This document shows, piece by piece, positions 1 to 8,744 of a stretch of DNA of 39,112 nucleotides. The stretch lies in NCBI GenBank assembly GCA_022572725.1, contig JACZVJ010000015.1, positions 1 through 39,112 on the forward strand, in the 5' to 3' direction. A program made the position numbers and the translations under genes. The stretch is from Nitrospinota bacterium. Its GTDB lineage: Bacteria > Nitrospirota > Nitrospiria > Nitrospirales > UBA8639. Below the pieces are notes generated by a model. The model worked only from the letters and a program-made list of their open reading frames with translations. It searched no databases and was not told the DNA's origin. Numbering within the stretch: position 1 is the stretch's first letter; each line of letters opens with the position of its first letter.

Positions 1-509
1 GTGGGTTTAATCATGGGCCGGTGATGGGGTTCATCATGCCATAGACCGGGCTGTTGGCCAAGAGGAAAAATAGTTTCTGACGGGATGGCCCACACGAATG
101 GGAAGTGCGGAGGAGGAACATGCTAGTGGGCTCACAAGACCCTGTGGGCAGAGATGAACCCGGCTAAAAAAGGTGTTTTCGGTCACGCCAAAGGTGGCGG
201 ATTAGAGTGGGGTTGATTCTTTCACGGGAAGGGGAAACAGATTGAAGGTCGTCTTTTCCAGTCAAAATTGCAAGAGAGGTCTCATGTGTACACATACTAA
301 ATTTAGGCAATGCTCTTGGTGCCTGCACCTTGTGGCCACGCAGCATTGGAATGGTCAATCCCAGTAGGTGCTTCGCATCTACGTCAACAGGCGTAGCGGG
401 GGGACAACAAAATACGTGGAAAAGGGTAAGCGGATGTAACGGGGTGAAAATTCCAATCCTTTCAACACCCGAGGGACAAGCGTATAATGGGCGAAAAGGA
501 TGCTGAAAT
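1..509. other. Window-edge region without a convincing gene
   Basis: I see no supported gene here. One plus-strand frame is open from the window edge to a stop near position 42 and could be the last dozen codons of a gene that starts outside the window. A GGAGGAGG-like stretch near 110-118 precedes a 15-codon reading frame at 121, which is too short to call. The reverse-strand frame across 164-535 overlaps the start of the next gene and has unconvincing composition. Confidence 0.3.
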
Positions 510-1058
510 ATGACAAGCCCTGGCCTCAAAACCAAACTCGAGTATTCGGATTACGTGCATATTCCCTCCGACGGAAAACGGTATGAATTGTTGGAAGGCG
601 ACCTCCACGTGACGCCAGCACCAAGCCCCCTTCACCAACGGGTGTCGAAACGGCTGCAGCGGGTGTTAGAAGCCTATTTTGAAGATACTGGCCGGGGAGA
701 AGTGTTTAATGCTCCCATTGACGTGATTCTGACTAACCAGGATGTGGTCCAACCCGATCTTGTGCTTGTGACCAATGCTGAACAAATTTCGCAACGTGGT
801 ATCGAAGGTCCTCCTCTGTTATTGGTCGAAGTGTTATCCCCTTCGACCCGAGAGTACGATCGCACCGCCAAGGCCAACCGGTATGCAATTTTGGGCGTGG
901 TTCATTATTGGATTGTTGATCCTGAAGTCCAGGCCTTAGAATGCTACCGCTCTGCTGGAAAAACATTTGAATTGATCGTTCAAGCTCACAGCCCCTCGGT
1001 TTTAACCCACCCTGACTGGCCTGACCTACACATCTCGTTAGCAGATTTGTGGGCCTAA
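510..1058 (+). CDS. Uma2 family (PD-(D/E)xK fold) endonuclease-like protein
   Basis: 182 residues, the usual size for Uma2/DUF820 proteins, which adopt the restriction-endonuclease fold and are common in cyanobacteria, Chloroflexi and Nitrospirota. The hallmark pattern is visible: YELLEGDL near residues 25-32, VVQPDLV with D83, LLVEVLSPST with E107, then a basic run with K121, and a YWIVDP motif near 133-138. The first three supply the acidic and lysine residues expected of a PD-(D/E)xK active site. The ATG at 510 has an AAAAGGA-like ribosome site about nine bases upstream. The cellular role of the family is not settled. It faces a second Uma2 gene tail to tail across a palindromic repeat; the two proteins share the family motifs but are clearly diverged, so this is an old paralogous pair. 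Confidence 0.85.
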   Translation: MTSPGLKTKLEYSDYVHIPSDGKRYELLEGDLHVTPAPSPLHQRVSKRLQRVLEAYFEDTGRGEVFNAPIDVILTNQDVVQPDLVLVTNAEQISQRGIEGPPLLLVEVLSPSTREYDRTAKANRYAILGVVHYWIVDPEVQALECYRSAGKTFELIVQAHSPSVLTHPDWPDLHISLADLWA

Positions 1059-1088
1059 AGCCAGTACCCTCCAGTTTGATCCGTCGTC

Positions 1089-1186
1089 CGTATCTCGTTA
1101 CTCGTATCTCATGAGGGAACGAAACCTTCTTCTGCTGAAGTACGGCAGACGAATATGAGATACGAAATACGAGTCCCGAGACACGA
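1089..1186. repeat. Imperfect inverted repeat between convergent Uma2 genes
   Basis: Left arm 1089-1112 and right arm 1155-1186 are built from repeated CGTATCTCG-like units and are reverse complements over most of their length; the inner 11 bases (ATGAGATACGA) match exactly. The element sits between two convergent stop codons, so it could serve as a bidirectional terminator. The design (short TATCTCG units in inverted order) resembles dispersed intergenic repeats I recall from Nitrospira genomes. Confidence 0.6.
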
Positions 1187-1276
1187 ATCACATATCACGA
1201 TTTTCCACCATCCATGGAGTGAGCGGGGTCGAAGACTTCGGATTGAAGCCCAACAGCCCCGTACAAGCCAAACGGA

Positions 1277-1816
1277 TCAAAAGACGTCAGAAAGGGGAAT
1301 GAAGAGATCGGGAAACAAGGGAGAGTGAAGGGTATCCGAATGGTTGGTAAGGCTAGTCCGTTGGTACCCCGTTTCGCTGAGCGTGAATACCTCTACAGTT
1401 TTGGAGGTGGGGTCGACAATCCAATACTCCGTGACGCCCGCTCGGGCATAGAGCTTTTGTTTTGCCCCCCGGTCTCGTCGCTCCGAGGCAGAAGAAAGGA
1501 TTTCGACCACAAGGTCAGGAGCGCCCTGGATATTGGTTTCTTTGATGATCGAGAGCCTCTCCTTCGCAATATACAAAATATCTGGCTGAACAACATCGGT
1601 TTCGGAGAGCAGGACATCACAAGGTGCTTGGAGAGTCTCACCCAGATCATGTTCCTTTACGTATTGGTGGAGTTGGAATTCAAGATTGCGTGAAACCTTC
1701 TGGTGATAGGGAATGGGGACAGGAACCATGTAGAGGTCTCCATCCACGATTTCATACCGACGGTCTTCGGGAAGTTGAAGGTAATCTTGGTAAGTAAAAC
1801 GAAGAGCGGTGTTCAT
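1277..1816 (-). CDS. Uma2 family (PD-(D/E)xK fold) endonuclease-like protein
   Basis: 179 residues, with the same motif order as the Uma2 gene at 510-1058: YEIVDGDL near residues 21-28, VVQPDI with D79, LVVEILS with E105, a basic segment with K119, and YWIVDP near 131-136. The expected catalytic acidic residues and lysine are therefore intact. The ATG at 1816 is preceded only by a weak ribosome site. No partner gene (helicase, methylase or transposase) is adjacent, so the sequence does not show whether it acts in defence, repair or a mobile context. The family assignment is firm; the nuclease activity is inferred from the fold. Confidence 0.85.
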   Translation of the reverse strand: MNTALRFTYQDYLQLPEDRRYEIVDGDLYMVPVPIPYHQKVSRNLEFQLHQYVKEHDLGETLQAPCDVLLSETDVVQPDILYIAKERLSIIKETNIQGAPDLVVEILSSASERRDRGAKQKLYARAGVTEYWIVDPTSKTVEVFTLSETGYQRTSLTNHSDTLHSPLFPDLFIPLSDVF

Positions 1817-2097
1817 ATGATCACATCCCTAGGAACCAGAATATAGGTTGGGTGGAGGGCAGTCAATACGCGTCGGCTTCCCGCTCCCTAAGGTTGCCTG
1901 CTTGGGGTGGCCGAGTCATGTAGGGTGGGCATGGCCCATCTTTTATTATTTTGCGGGGTTTCGCCCTTATTGGAGGTGTGGAGGTTCTGTTACCCGTCGT
2001 TTTGGGGGAGGCGGAAATTCACACAAGAACGTTTTGATTTGGCCCCCTGCTGGTTTCGCCGAGAATCGCCGCCGAATCCGACTCAAATCACTCAATT

Positions 2098-2200
2098 GTC
2101 ATTCTGAGCGAAGCGAAGAATCTCTCCTTCAACAAACTAGATTATTCAAGTAGCCTCTCTTGTGCGCTGAAGTCAGATCCTTCGCGTTGCTCAGGATGAC
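2098..2200. repeat. Inverted repeat of the CATCCTGAGCGAAGCGAAG type
   Basis: The left arm (2098-2123) and right arm (2175-2200) are 26-base reverse complements with only a few mismatches, separated by 51 bases. The arms contain the CTGAGC-GAAG words of a very widespread bacterial intergenic repeat whose mobility mechanism is unclear. I infer a dispersed, transcribable hairpin and not a gene. Confidence 0.7.
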
Positions 2201-2270
2201 AAAGGAAGGTTTGAATAGTGAAAGTGTGCCGGGTTTCGCCCCCGCAAAGGTTGGAAAAAGAAAAATCTGG

Positions 2271-2312
2271 ATGCCCGTTCCCCGCTTCCGCGAGGACAAG
2301 CTTCACGGGCAT
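2271..2312. repeat. Short hairpin with ATGCCCGT/ACGGGCAT arms
   Basis: ATGCCCGT at 2271-2278 pairs perfectly with ACGGGCAT at 2305-2312. The loop contains a second small palindrome (CGCTTCCGCG). This resembles another dispersed intergenic repeat family. It lies downstream of the topoisomerase tail relic. Confidence 0.45.
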
Positions 2313-2342
2313 GACGGATTCGCGTTGTAGAAGGCAATTGGC

Positions 2343-2468
2343 TCAGCCGCTGGTTTTGAGAGTCTTTGAATCGAGAACCGGGAGTTCGACGGGTAGGGGT
2401 TGGGCGCCTTTTAGTGCGCCGCGCTTGAAAAGCGCGTGGCCTTTCCCGCCCCGGCTGACCGGTTGGTG
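2343..2468 (-). pseudogene. Displaced copy of the topoisomerase A C-terminal tail
   Basis: Forty-one codons plus a TGA stop, starting five bases beyond the vapC stop, reproduce the last residues of the adjacent topoisomerase gene. Over the alignable core (starting [10 protein letters not shown]) 23 of 28 residues are identical, and about 62 of 84 nucleotides. Most differences are at third codon positions, so the copy diverged while under protein-level selection, that is, inside a functional gene. It keeps its reading frame and its own stop but has no start and no gene body. The remaining C-terminal residues differ. The likely reading is that this is an original or foreign tail left on the far side of vapBC after an insertion at the topoisomerase 3' end. 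A remnant of a deleted gyrA-type paralogue is the alternative. Confidence 0.8.
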
Positions 2469-2472
2469 TGAT

Positions 2473-2880
2473 TCAGGAAGGCAGGGTGATGAGATCTGAA
2501 TGCTTGGCGATATGGGTGAAGTCACGATCTGCGGTGAGAAGGGGGAATCCATTCTCACAACAGGTTGCGGCAATCAAAAAGTCGATGGGGCTTGCATGGA
2601 CCCCTTTGGCGCGGCAGTGGTTCCTCAGGCGAGCTGCTGCCACATGGGTTTGCCGATGGATGTCGAGGAGCGGGAAGGGCTCAAGGAGCTTGAGCAATCG
2701 GTCAAAGTCCCGTGAGGAGCGAACGCCGTCAAGGAGTTCTTGGAGAATGCTTCCGATCAGGAAAATCCCATCACCCTTTTCGAGAGTGGCACGGAACGTC
2801 CGAACGAACTGATTGGCCTCCTCCACCTGGGGGCGTCGCAACACCAGGGACCACACCGAGGTGTCAACGACGAGGTTCAC
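2473..2880 (-). CDS. vapC: Type II toxin VapC, PIN-domain ribonuclease
   Basis: 135 residues, one PIN domain. The metal-binding acidic set is intact: D6 in VVDTSVW, E48 in ILQELLDG, D100 in PIDFLIA and D118 in TADRDF. VapC toxins are Mg-dependent RNases, many of which cut tRNA or rRNA; the target here cannot be read from sequence. The start codon lies inside the 3' end of vapB (17-base overlap), the usual coupled arrangement. The stop codon lies five bases from the relic topoisomerase tail, so the toxin gene ends exactly at the junction of the presumed insertion. Confidence 0.92.
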   Translation of the reverse strand: MNLVVDTSVWSLVLRRPQVEEANQFVRTFRATLEKGDGIFLIGSILQELLDGVRSSRDFDRLLKLLEPFPLLDIHRQTHVAAARLRNHCRAKGVHASPIDFLIAATCCENGFPLLTADRDFTHIAKHSDLITLPS

Positions 2881-3076
2881 GGCCCCAGCGGTCGGTCTTG
2901 TAATCCCATTGTTTCCGAAATTCGATGGTTCCGAGGGCGCGGAGAATCCAGCGTTGCTGCCGCCGCTGGATGAACTCCTCGAGAGCGCGGGTGACCGTCT
3001 CTTTTTTCGTACGGAGCCCGCCGATTCTTTGGGCTTTTTCTAGGAGGGTGTCGTCAATGGCCAGATTCGTTGGCAT
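2864..3076 (-). CDS. vapB: Type II antitoxin VapB
   Basis: 70 residues from the ATG at 3076. The N-terminal segment MPTNLAIDDTLLEKAQ followed by TKKETVTRALEEFI is the short strand-helix-helix (ribbon-helix-helix-like) pattern of the VapB/DUF2191 antitoxins. The basic C-terminal part would wrap VapC. An in-frame ATG four codons upstream (3088) is possible, but it overlaps the perfect inverted repeat at 3087-3105, and a GGTGAAG ribosome site sits well placed before 3076, so the downstream start is preferred. It is the first gene of the pair. The repeat suggests autoregulation by the VapBC complex. Confidence 0.88.
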   Translation of the reverse strand: MPTNLAIDDTLLEKAQRIGGLRTKKETVTRALEEFIQRRQQRWILRALGTIEFRKQWDYKTDRWGREPRR

Positions 3077-3086
3077 GTTCTTCACC

Positions 3087-3105
3087 ATGTGTAGAGGCTA
3101 CACAT
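3087..3105 (-). promoter_or_regulatory. Probable VapBC operator (perfect inverted repeat)
   Basis: ATGTGTAG-AGG-CTACACAT is an eight-base perfect inverted repeat with a three-base spacer, placed 10 bases before the preferred vapB start. VapB-type antitoxins classically bind such palindromes to repress their own operon. Binding is inferred from position and symmetry. Confidence 0.65.
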
Positions 3106-3154
3106 CAGCGTATCCAACCTTCAAACGTTTGTCACACCTCATTCCGACCTCTCA

Positions 3155-5581
3155 TCAGCCGCTGTTGCTCTCAGCCTGGAATTGAGGAACCTCGACGGGC
3201 GGCGGTTCCGCGCCTTTCAGGGTTCCCCGTTTGAACATGGCGTGGCCTTTTCCGCCTCGGCTCACGGGGTGATATTTTTTGGCGGAGACAGGAAGTTTGG
3301 TGCCGTCCTCTTTGAGCAGAATGAGGTGGTCTCGTTTGTCCTTGAGGAGTCGCATGGCTAAGACCCGGTCTCCTCCCTCCAGCTTGATGACGATGACGCC
3401 GCGCCCAGGGCCGGAGAGGAAGGCCACTTCGTCGGGATCGCACAGCAGGACCCGCCCGCGTGCGGAGGCGACGGCGAGCACAGTGATGCCTGAGGGCTCG
3501 GGGAGGTATCCCACTCCGATCACTTCTTCGTCTTCCCTGACCTTCATGTACTTGCGGCCCAGCCGAGTTGAGGGTTCTTTGAGGGGGCCGAGTTCAAACC
3601 GGACGCCCATGCCCGTGCTGCTGACCGCGACGCCTTGCCCCATTGAAGGTGAATCCCCGTTGGTGGGCAGGTCAAAGAGGGGAAGTAAAGGGGCGGATGG
3701 GGTGGTGGTCACTGAAGGTGCCAGGCTCAGCATTCGTGGGTCCAAACTGAAGGCTGTAATAACCCGTTCGCCGTCCTTAAACTTAAAGAACTTTTGGGCC
3801 GGGTCCCCGTACCCGCTCCGGGCGGGTGGGATGTCGCCGATGCGGATGGTGTACGCACTCCCGTAGTTGGAGAAAAACACGATGGAATCCAAGGTGCTCC
3901 CCCCCAGTACGGTGAGGAGGCTATCGCCCTCGCGCAGCCGGGCTTTGCTGAGGTCTCTAATCACCCCTACCCGGCGAATCCACCCGTCGGTTGACACGGT
4001 AATGACCGAATCCTCACGAACCATGTAGGCTTCTGGGTCGAATTCCACTTCCTCTGTTTGCCGCCGTCCGACCTTGGTCCGCCGTTTGTCTCCATAGGTT
4101 TTGGCGACCTCCTGCAGCTCGCATTTGACCGCTTCCCACAGTTTGGGCTTGGAGGCCAGAAGCGTCTCAAGCTGCGTGGCTTGACGGCGCTTGTCCGCAA
4201 GCTCGTCCAGCATTTTTTGGATTTCAGCCTGGGCGAGCTTGTAGATCGGGGTCTCCAGAATCGCCTCGGTTTGAGAGGCGTCGAGGGCGAATCGGCGTTT
4301 CAGTTTTTCAGCGGAGTCCGCCTTTCCATGGCTTTGGCGGATAATTTTGAGGACCTGGTCGAGGGCGTCAAAGATCGTCTTAAACCCGGTCAAGATGTGA
4401 ATGCGTTGTTGCAGGACCCGCAGGTCGTAGGCAAAACGCCGCTGGACCGTCTGGAAGCGAAACTCCACGAATTGCTCGAGGATTCGCTTGAGGTCGAGAC
4501 GTTCCGGTCTGGTGACCGGAGCCCCCCGTACGGGGATCAAGCAAGTGAGATTCACCGAAAAATTGTTCTGAAGCGGGGTGTTTTTGAACAGGTAGGCCAT
4601 GGCGAGTTGGGGGTCGGCATCTTTTTGGAGTTCCAGCGCGATCCGCACCTCGGTGGTGGACTCGTCCCGCACATCGAGCAGTTGCGGAACTTTACGCGCC
4701 CCAATCAATTCTCCAATACGTTCCACAATGGTGGCCTTGTCGACGGCAAAAGGAATGGAAGTAATGATGATCTCGGATTTGCCGTACGCGGGAGGTTCGA
4801 CCGTGAATTCTCCACGAAGCCGGACCGATCCCTGCCCGGTTTCGTAAATTTCGCGCAGTTCCGTCCGGGTATTGAGAATTTCCCCGCCGGTTGGGAAGTC
4901 AGGCCCTTTGATGGATTTCATGAGGTCCGAAACAGAGCAGTCCCGGTTTTCAATCAGCGTGATGGCCCCCTCGATCACTTCACCCAAATTATGGGGTGGG
5001 ATATTCGTCGCCATCCCTACTGCGATCCCTGTCGATCCATTGACCAGGAGGTGCGGAAACCGTGACGGGAGCACTACAGGTTCTTGGTCTTTCCCATCGT
5101 AATTCGCTTGCAAGTCCACGGTGTCTTTGTTGAGTTCTGAGAGCAATTCGAGGGCGATGGGAGTCAGCCGGGCCTCGGTGTAGCGGTAGGCGGCAGGCGG
5201 ATCTCCATCGAGGCTGCCAAAATTCCCGTGACCGTCTACCAACGGGGCCCGTAAGGACCAGGGCTGTGCCATGCGGCACATCGCCTCGTACACGGCAGCA
5301 TCCCCATGGGGGTGCCATTCCCCGATGACTGAACCTACGACCTTGGCGCTTTTGATTGGCGACCGTTCGGGAATGAGTCGATGGTTGTGGAACATGGAGA
5401 AAAGAATGCGGCGCTGGACGGGTTTAAGTCCGTCCCGCACATCGGGGAGGGCCCGTGAGGTAATCACCGACAGGGCGTAGTTGAGATAACGCTGGCGTGT
5501 GGTTTGGTCCAGAGGGACAGAGGTAATGGATTCCAGGGCTGAGCCCCCGCCCGTGAGGAGTGGGGGTTTTTTTCGTGTCAT
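3155..5581 (-). CDS. parC: Type IIA DNA topoisomerase subunit A (ParC/GyrA type)
   Basis: 808 residues. The breakage-reunion domain starts near residue 27 ([29 protein letters not shown]) and carries the catalytic tyrosine Y134 in AYRYTEARL. The quinolone-determining region reads [12 protein letters not shown], with alanine (A95) where E. coli has GyrA Ser83/ParC Ser80, and E99 matching ParC Glu84. A coiled-coil/C-gate region follows (about 370-490), then a beta-pinwheel-like C-terminal domain from about 520. A GyrA-box-like SRGGKG sits close to the very C-terminus. GyrA and ParC cannot be separated with certainty, and no B subunit is adjacent. The start lies 11 bases after the M23 peptidase stop, so the two are probably co-transcribed. 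Its last 38 residues are duplicated beyond vapBC. Confidence 0.93.
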   Translation of the reverse strand: MTRKKPPLLTGGGSALESITSVPLDQTTRQRYLNYALSVITSRALPDVRDGLKPVQRRILFSMFHNHRLIPERSPIKSAKVVGSVIGEWHPHGDAAVYEAMCRMAQPWSLRAPLVDGHGNFGSLDGDPPAAYRYTEARLTPIALELLSELNKDTVDLQANYDGKDQEPVVLPSRFPHLLVNGSTGIAVGMATNIPPHNLGEVIEGAITLIENRDCSVSDLMKSIKGPDFPTGGEILNTRTELREIYETGQGSVRLRGEFTVEPPAYGKSEIIITSIPFAVDKATIVERIGELIGARKVPQLLDVRDESTTEVRIALELQKDADPQLAMAYLFKNTPLQNNFSVNLTCLIPVRGAPVTRPERLDLKRILEQFVEFRFQTVQRRFAYDLRVLQQRIHILTGFKTIFDALDQVLKIIRQSHGKADSAEKLKRRFALDASQTEAILETPIYKLAQAEIQKMLDELADKRRQATQLETLLASKPKLWEAVKCELQEVAKTYGDKRRTKVGRRQTEEVEFDPEAYMVREDSVITVSTDGWIRRVGVIRDLSKARLREGDSLLTVLGGSTLDSIVFFSNYGSAYTIRIGDIPPARSGYGDPAQKFFKFKDGERVITAFSLDPRMLSLAPSVTTTPSAPLLPLFDLPTNGDSPSMGQGVAVSSTGMGVRFELGPLKEPSTRLGRKYMKVREDEEVIGVGYLPEPSGITVLAVASARGRVLLCDPDEVAFLSGPGRGVIVIKLEGGDRVLAMRLLKDKRDHLILLKEDGTKLPVSAKKYHPVSRGGKGHAMFKRGTLKGAEPPPVEVPQFQAESNSG

Positions 5582-5592
5582 CGATTGAGTTT

Positions 5593-7029
5593 CTAAAAAT
5601 CCGATTGCGTCGTGGAGCCAAGGGGCGCCGGGCCCAATGTTTGAGGAGATAAGATCTCCGGCTCGGCCTGCTCGTGTTTTCTGAGCTTGGCGCTAATTCG
5701 GGTTTTAACCCAATGGGGATCCCACCATTCCAGGGGGTTCACATGGACTCCGTGCAGAAGCAGACTGAAGTGGAGATGATCCCCCGCCGCTAAGCCGGTG
5801 GTCCCGGACCGGGCGATGATGTGTCCCTTTGCCACCCGATCGCCCTTTTTCACTTCAAACGAGGAAAGGTGTGCGTAAAGTGACTGTAACCCGTATCCAT
5901 GATCGAGCACGATGGCATTCCCATAGATCCCCAAGAACTCGGTTAACACCACCACCCCGCTGTTTGCTGCTTCCACCGGGTACTGCTTGGTCACGGCTAA
6001 GTCAAACCCGAGATGGTCTTCCGAATCCACCACCTTGCCTTGGTAAAGGTAATTCCTGTGGTCTGCAAAGGCTGACTCGACCTGGGAATTGGAGAGTTGG
6101 AGGAAAGGCCCTTGCCACACAAATTCCTGTCGGGTGTGGGTGGACAAATCGAGGAGCTGTTCATCGTTGATGCGACGCAGCTTGCTGTTCACCTCAAGGA
6201 AATTTTTGAGGTTGTTCCCCTGGTCTTCAATGTCAGGAGTTTGGGCGATGATAGGCATGATGGTGTTGGTAATAAACCGGTCGGTAATACGAATGCGCCG
6301 GGTTCGCCATTTTTTGGACCTCACTCGGAGGTCAAGCGTATGGATGGCATGGTTGCCCAGTCCATCCTCAGCGACCAATTGAATGGGCTCGTCGGCAGGC
6401 AGGTTGAAGGGAAAGGCAATAAGGGAAAAGTGACTGAATTCCTCGGGCATCGGATACCCTGGGAAAAAGGCAGGGCCGATTTGGATGCCATATCTGGTTG
6501 CATCCTCCGAGACCCGATAGAATACGACTCCCGACCCTCCTTGGGAAATGGGGAGTGGTGAGGAAAGAATCTCCAACCGGGGAGGGGTGAATTTAACCGT
6601 AAAATCCTGGTTGAGTCGCGCCCAATTCCCTTCAAACAATTCCCGCCATGAGTAGTCTCTGGCTGTCACGATCAGGGAAGCCGGTCCCCTTCGTCGGGGA
6701 ATCCCCCCATCGGCATAGGGGGTAATTTCGAACTCAAATGAATGCTCCGTTCCGGCTTCTAAGGACAGTTCACCGTGAGTAGGGAAGTGCTGGGCGGCAA
6801 GCGAAAAGGTTTCAAGGTTCTGGACAATGCGGATGGAGACTTCTTGGAGGCCGGTTTCGTCATCCTCGATTCGAAGGGAGAGCAAGGTCGCTGGCCCCAC
6901 TACCGTGAAGGGCTCCTTAAGAATAATGCGAGGGGGGGTCTTGTCACCCCAGCGGATCCCGGCTACCAGCACCAGGTAGAGGGCAAGGATGCCAACCCCA
7001 AGCAAAATCAATAAGTTTTTCTTGGACAC
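5593..7029 (-). CDS. Membrane-anchored M23 (LytM-type) metallopeptidase
   Basis: 478 residues from a GTG start. Residues 5-24 form a single hydrophobic segment (signal anchor or signal peptide), followed by about 300 residues of beta-rich periplasmic sequence without a recognised domain. The M23 domain lies at about 335-432: H339 and D343 in HLGFD, H387 in YAHL, and H418/H420 in DHLHFS are the expected zinc ligands and catalytic histidines, so it should be an active endopeptidase acting on peptidoglycan cross-links. The C-terminal tail after [10 protein letters not shown] is short and proline-rich. It is upstream of, and nearly abuts, the topoisomerase gene. Its long extracytoplasmic N-terminal region resembles other Gram-negative M23 proteins with folded leader domains. 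Confidence 0.9.
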   Translation of the reverse strand: MSKKNLLILLGVGILALYLVLVAGIRWGDKTPPRIILKEPFTVVGPATLLSLRIEDDETGLQEVSIRIVQNLETFSLAAQHFPTHGELSLEAGTEHSFEFEITPYADGGIPRRRGPASLIVTARDYSWRELFEGNWARLNQDFTVKFTPPRLEILSSPLPISQGGSGVVFYRVSEDATRYGIQIGPAFFPGYPMPEEFSHFSLIAFPFNLPADEPIQLVAEDGLGNHAIHTLDLRVRSKKWRTRRIRITDRFITNTIMPIIAQTPDIEDQGNNLKNFLEVNSKLRRINDEQLLDLSTHTRQEFVWQGPFLQLSNSQVESAFADHRNYLYQGKVVDSEDHLGFDLAVTKQYPVEAANSGVVVLTEFLGIYGNAIVLDHGYGLQSLYAHLSSFEVKKGDRVAKGHIIARSGTTGLAAGDHLHFSLLLHGVHVNPLEWWDPHWVKTRISAKLRKHEQAEPEILSPQTLGPAPLGSTTQSDF

Positions 7030-7284
7030 GATGGTGAGGGAATACCAGGATATGGGTGTTGGGTCAACAGGGACTGCCGTCTAGGACATTTAAAAAAAAT
7101 CTGCCAATCATTTCAAATTTCGTTGAACAGGAAGAGCTGCAAGCGCTTTCCCTCTTGTCCTTCTTATCCTTTCCCGAGAAATAAAAGTAATTCAGGGATT
7201 GGCGGGCTAGCCACCTTGCAGTTAACCACGCCCGCCCGTAACATCGGTAGGGGGGGATCAGGGAACCGGGTTCGCTGCTTTCAA

Positions 7285-7310
7285 CCCCCAGCCTCTATCC
7301 GGGGGCTTTT
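7285..7310 (+). terminator. Terminator-like hairpin upstream of mreB
   Basis: CCCCC at 7285-7289 pairs with GGGGG at 7301-7305 and is followed by CTTTT(T) on the plus strand. No plus-strand gene ends upstream, so this may end a short RNA or attenuate the mreB leader. The stem is short and this is tentative. Confidence 0.35.
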
Positions 7311-7451
7311 TGGGGCAGGATCGAGCTGATTCTTTGTCGTGTGTGAGCTAGAGGTGTATCGAAAGGTGTTCCTGCTTTCTCGATTTTGGGATTCCTTCCT
7401 GGAAGTTCCCAGGGAACAAATCCCTTGACAGTTCAGAGCCTTTCCCCTAGC

Positions 7452-7480
7452 TTTACCTACCCTTGGTAGACCACTATTAT
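7452..7480 (+). promoter_or_regulatory. Possible sigma-70-type promoter for mreB
   Basis: TTTACC (7452-7457), a 17-base spacer and TATTAT (7475-7480) match the consensus at 4/6 and 5/6 positions. It lies downstream of the terminator-like hairpin and about 175 bases before the mreB start. A TTGACA hexamer also occurs at 7425 but has no good -10 partner at the right distance. Confidence 0.35.
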
Positions 7481-7654
7481 TCTGGAATCAAATCTTTTTC
7501 CGAGTTTGTCCTCAGCCTTTGCTGGGTTCTTTCAGGGCTCCGGTAGGAGATCGCGGTTTAACGTGGGGGGTCTTCGCCGGGTGAAAAAGGGTCCGTTCGG
7601 TGATGAGAGAGTAAAGAACGTGACGGTCCTGCCCATAGAGTAAAAGGAGCAATT

Positions 7655-8710
7655 GTGGGATTAGTGAGTGAAATCCTAGGCTGGTTTTCCAGCGACCTTG
7701 CGTTGGATCTGGGGACGGCCACTGTCTTGGTGTACGTCCGTGGTCGGGGGATCGTTCTCAACGAGCCTTCGGTGGTCGCTATAGAAAAGCAATCCAATTC
7801 CGTTCTGGCGGTTGGAGTAGAGGCCAAGCGAATGGTTGGTCGCACACCGGGCAACATTGTGGCCATTCGCCCAATTAAAGAAGGGGTCATTGCCGACTTT
7901 GGAATGACCGAGCGGATGCTCAAGTACTTCATTGCCAAGGCTCATAATCGCAATTCCTTTGTACGTCCCCGGGTCATCATTGGGGTCCCTTCCCGCATTA
8001 CCGAAGTGGAACAACGGGCGGTACGGGAATCGGCGACCCATGCAGGGGCCCGAGAAGTGTACTTGATTGAGGAACCGGTGGCCGCGGCGATTGGGGCCGG
8101 CCTGCCCATTACTGAACCCTCTGGTAATATGATCGTCGATATCGGAGGTGGCACCACGGATATTGCCGTGATTTCCCTTGGGGGGATTGTCTGCAGTGAA
8201 TCGGTAAAAGTCGCTGGTGATCGAATGGATGATGCCATCATGAATTACGTGAAACGGCGGTATAACCTCCTCATTGGGGAACATATGGCCGAAAAGGTGA
8301 AAATAGAGGTGGGCTCAGCGTATCCTCTGGAGGAACGGAAAACCATGATGGTCAAAGGGCGCGATATGATTTCCGGAATACCCCGAACCGTCGTGGTGAA
8401 TGATGCAGAGATTCGCGAAGCTCTCGAGGACCCGATTCATGCGATTGTGAACGCCCTTCGAACCGCGTTGGAGAACACTCCTCCGGAGTTGGCCGGGGAC
8501 ATTATTGACCGGGGCGTGGTCATAACTGGTGGGGGGTCGATGCTCCCAGGGCTGGCGACCCGGTTTCAAGAAGAGACCAATTTGCCCATCATTACCGTCG
8601 ATGATCCGTTGACTTCGGTGGTGTTGGGGGTGGGCAAAGTGCTTGATGAGATTGATTTGTTCCGCAAAATTAAGCTCCTGTCTTCCGATCGTGATTCTGG
8701 CTATTCCTGA
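7655..8710 (+). CDS. mreB: Rod-shape-determining actin homologue MreB
   Basis: 351 residues from a GTG start, with AAGGAG at 7644-7649 five bases upstream. Actin-fold signatures are intact: phosphate-1 loop [11 protein letters not shown] near residues 15-25, [18 protein letters not shown] (phosphate 2), [14 protein letters not shown], and [14 protein letters not shown] (adenosine motif) near residue 290. The short amphipathic N-terminus ([12 protein letters not shown]) fits direct membrane binding. MreB filaments direct lateral wall synthesis, so the cell is presumably rod-, spiral- or vibrio-shaped. Unlike the common mreBCD operon, no mreC or mreD follows; the next gene is convergent and only 34 bases away. 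Confidence 0.96.
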   Translation: MGLVSEILGWFSSDLALDLGTATVLVYVRGRGIVLNEPSVVAIEKQSNSVLAVGVEAKRMVGRTPGNIVAIRPIKEGVIADFGMTERMLKYFIAKAHNRNSFVRPRVIIGVPSRITEVEQRAVRESATHAGAREVYLIEEPVAAAIGAGLPITEPSGNMIVDIGGGTTDIAVISLGGIVCSESVKVAGDRMDDAIMNYVKRRYNLLIGEHMAEKVKIEVGSAYPLEERKTMMVKGRDMISGIPRTVVVNDAEIREALEDPIHAIVNALRTALENTPPELAGDIIDRGVVITGGGSMLPGLATRFQEETNLPIITVDDPLTSVVLGVGKVLDEIDLFRKIKLLSSDRDSGYS

Positions 8711-8744
8711 CATTTCTCAATCAGGGTTTATCCTGCCGCTGATC

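Larger units (their letters stand above)
1817..2342. other. Gene-free, repeat-rich stretch
   Basis: No convincing coding frame. Apart from the two inverted repeats listed separately, it holds a GGGTGGGCATGGCCCATC segment near 1923-1941 and several GGTTTCGCC-like words (for example near 1960, 2052 and 2231). It looks like a mosaic of dispersed repeats that accumulated downstream of the topoisomerase-tail relic. Confidence 0.4.
7030..7654. other. Divergent leader region between M23 peptidase and mreB
   Basis: No coding frame is convincing. The region holds a perfect 7-bp inverted repeat (GGCGGGC at 7201-7207 with GCCCGCC at 7230-7236), a G-rich run near 7249-7255 that could pair with the CCCCC at 7285, and a terminator-like hairpin at 7285-7310. 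Together they suggest a structured transcript or leader on the plus strand ahead of mreB. Promoters for both flanking genes must lie here. Confidence 0.4.

Noticed and set aside
164-535. Reverse-strand 123-codon frame
   Set aside because: It overlaps the start of the Uma2 gene, has an irregular composition and no ribosome site, and matches no motif I know.
3171-5318. Several long frames on both strands inside the topoisomerase gene
   Set aside because: They are shadows of a highly conserved coding gene, with no independent start signals or motifs.
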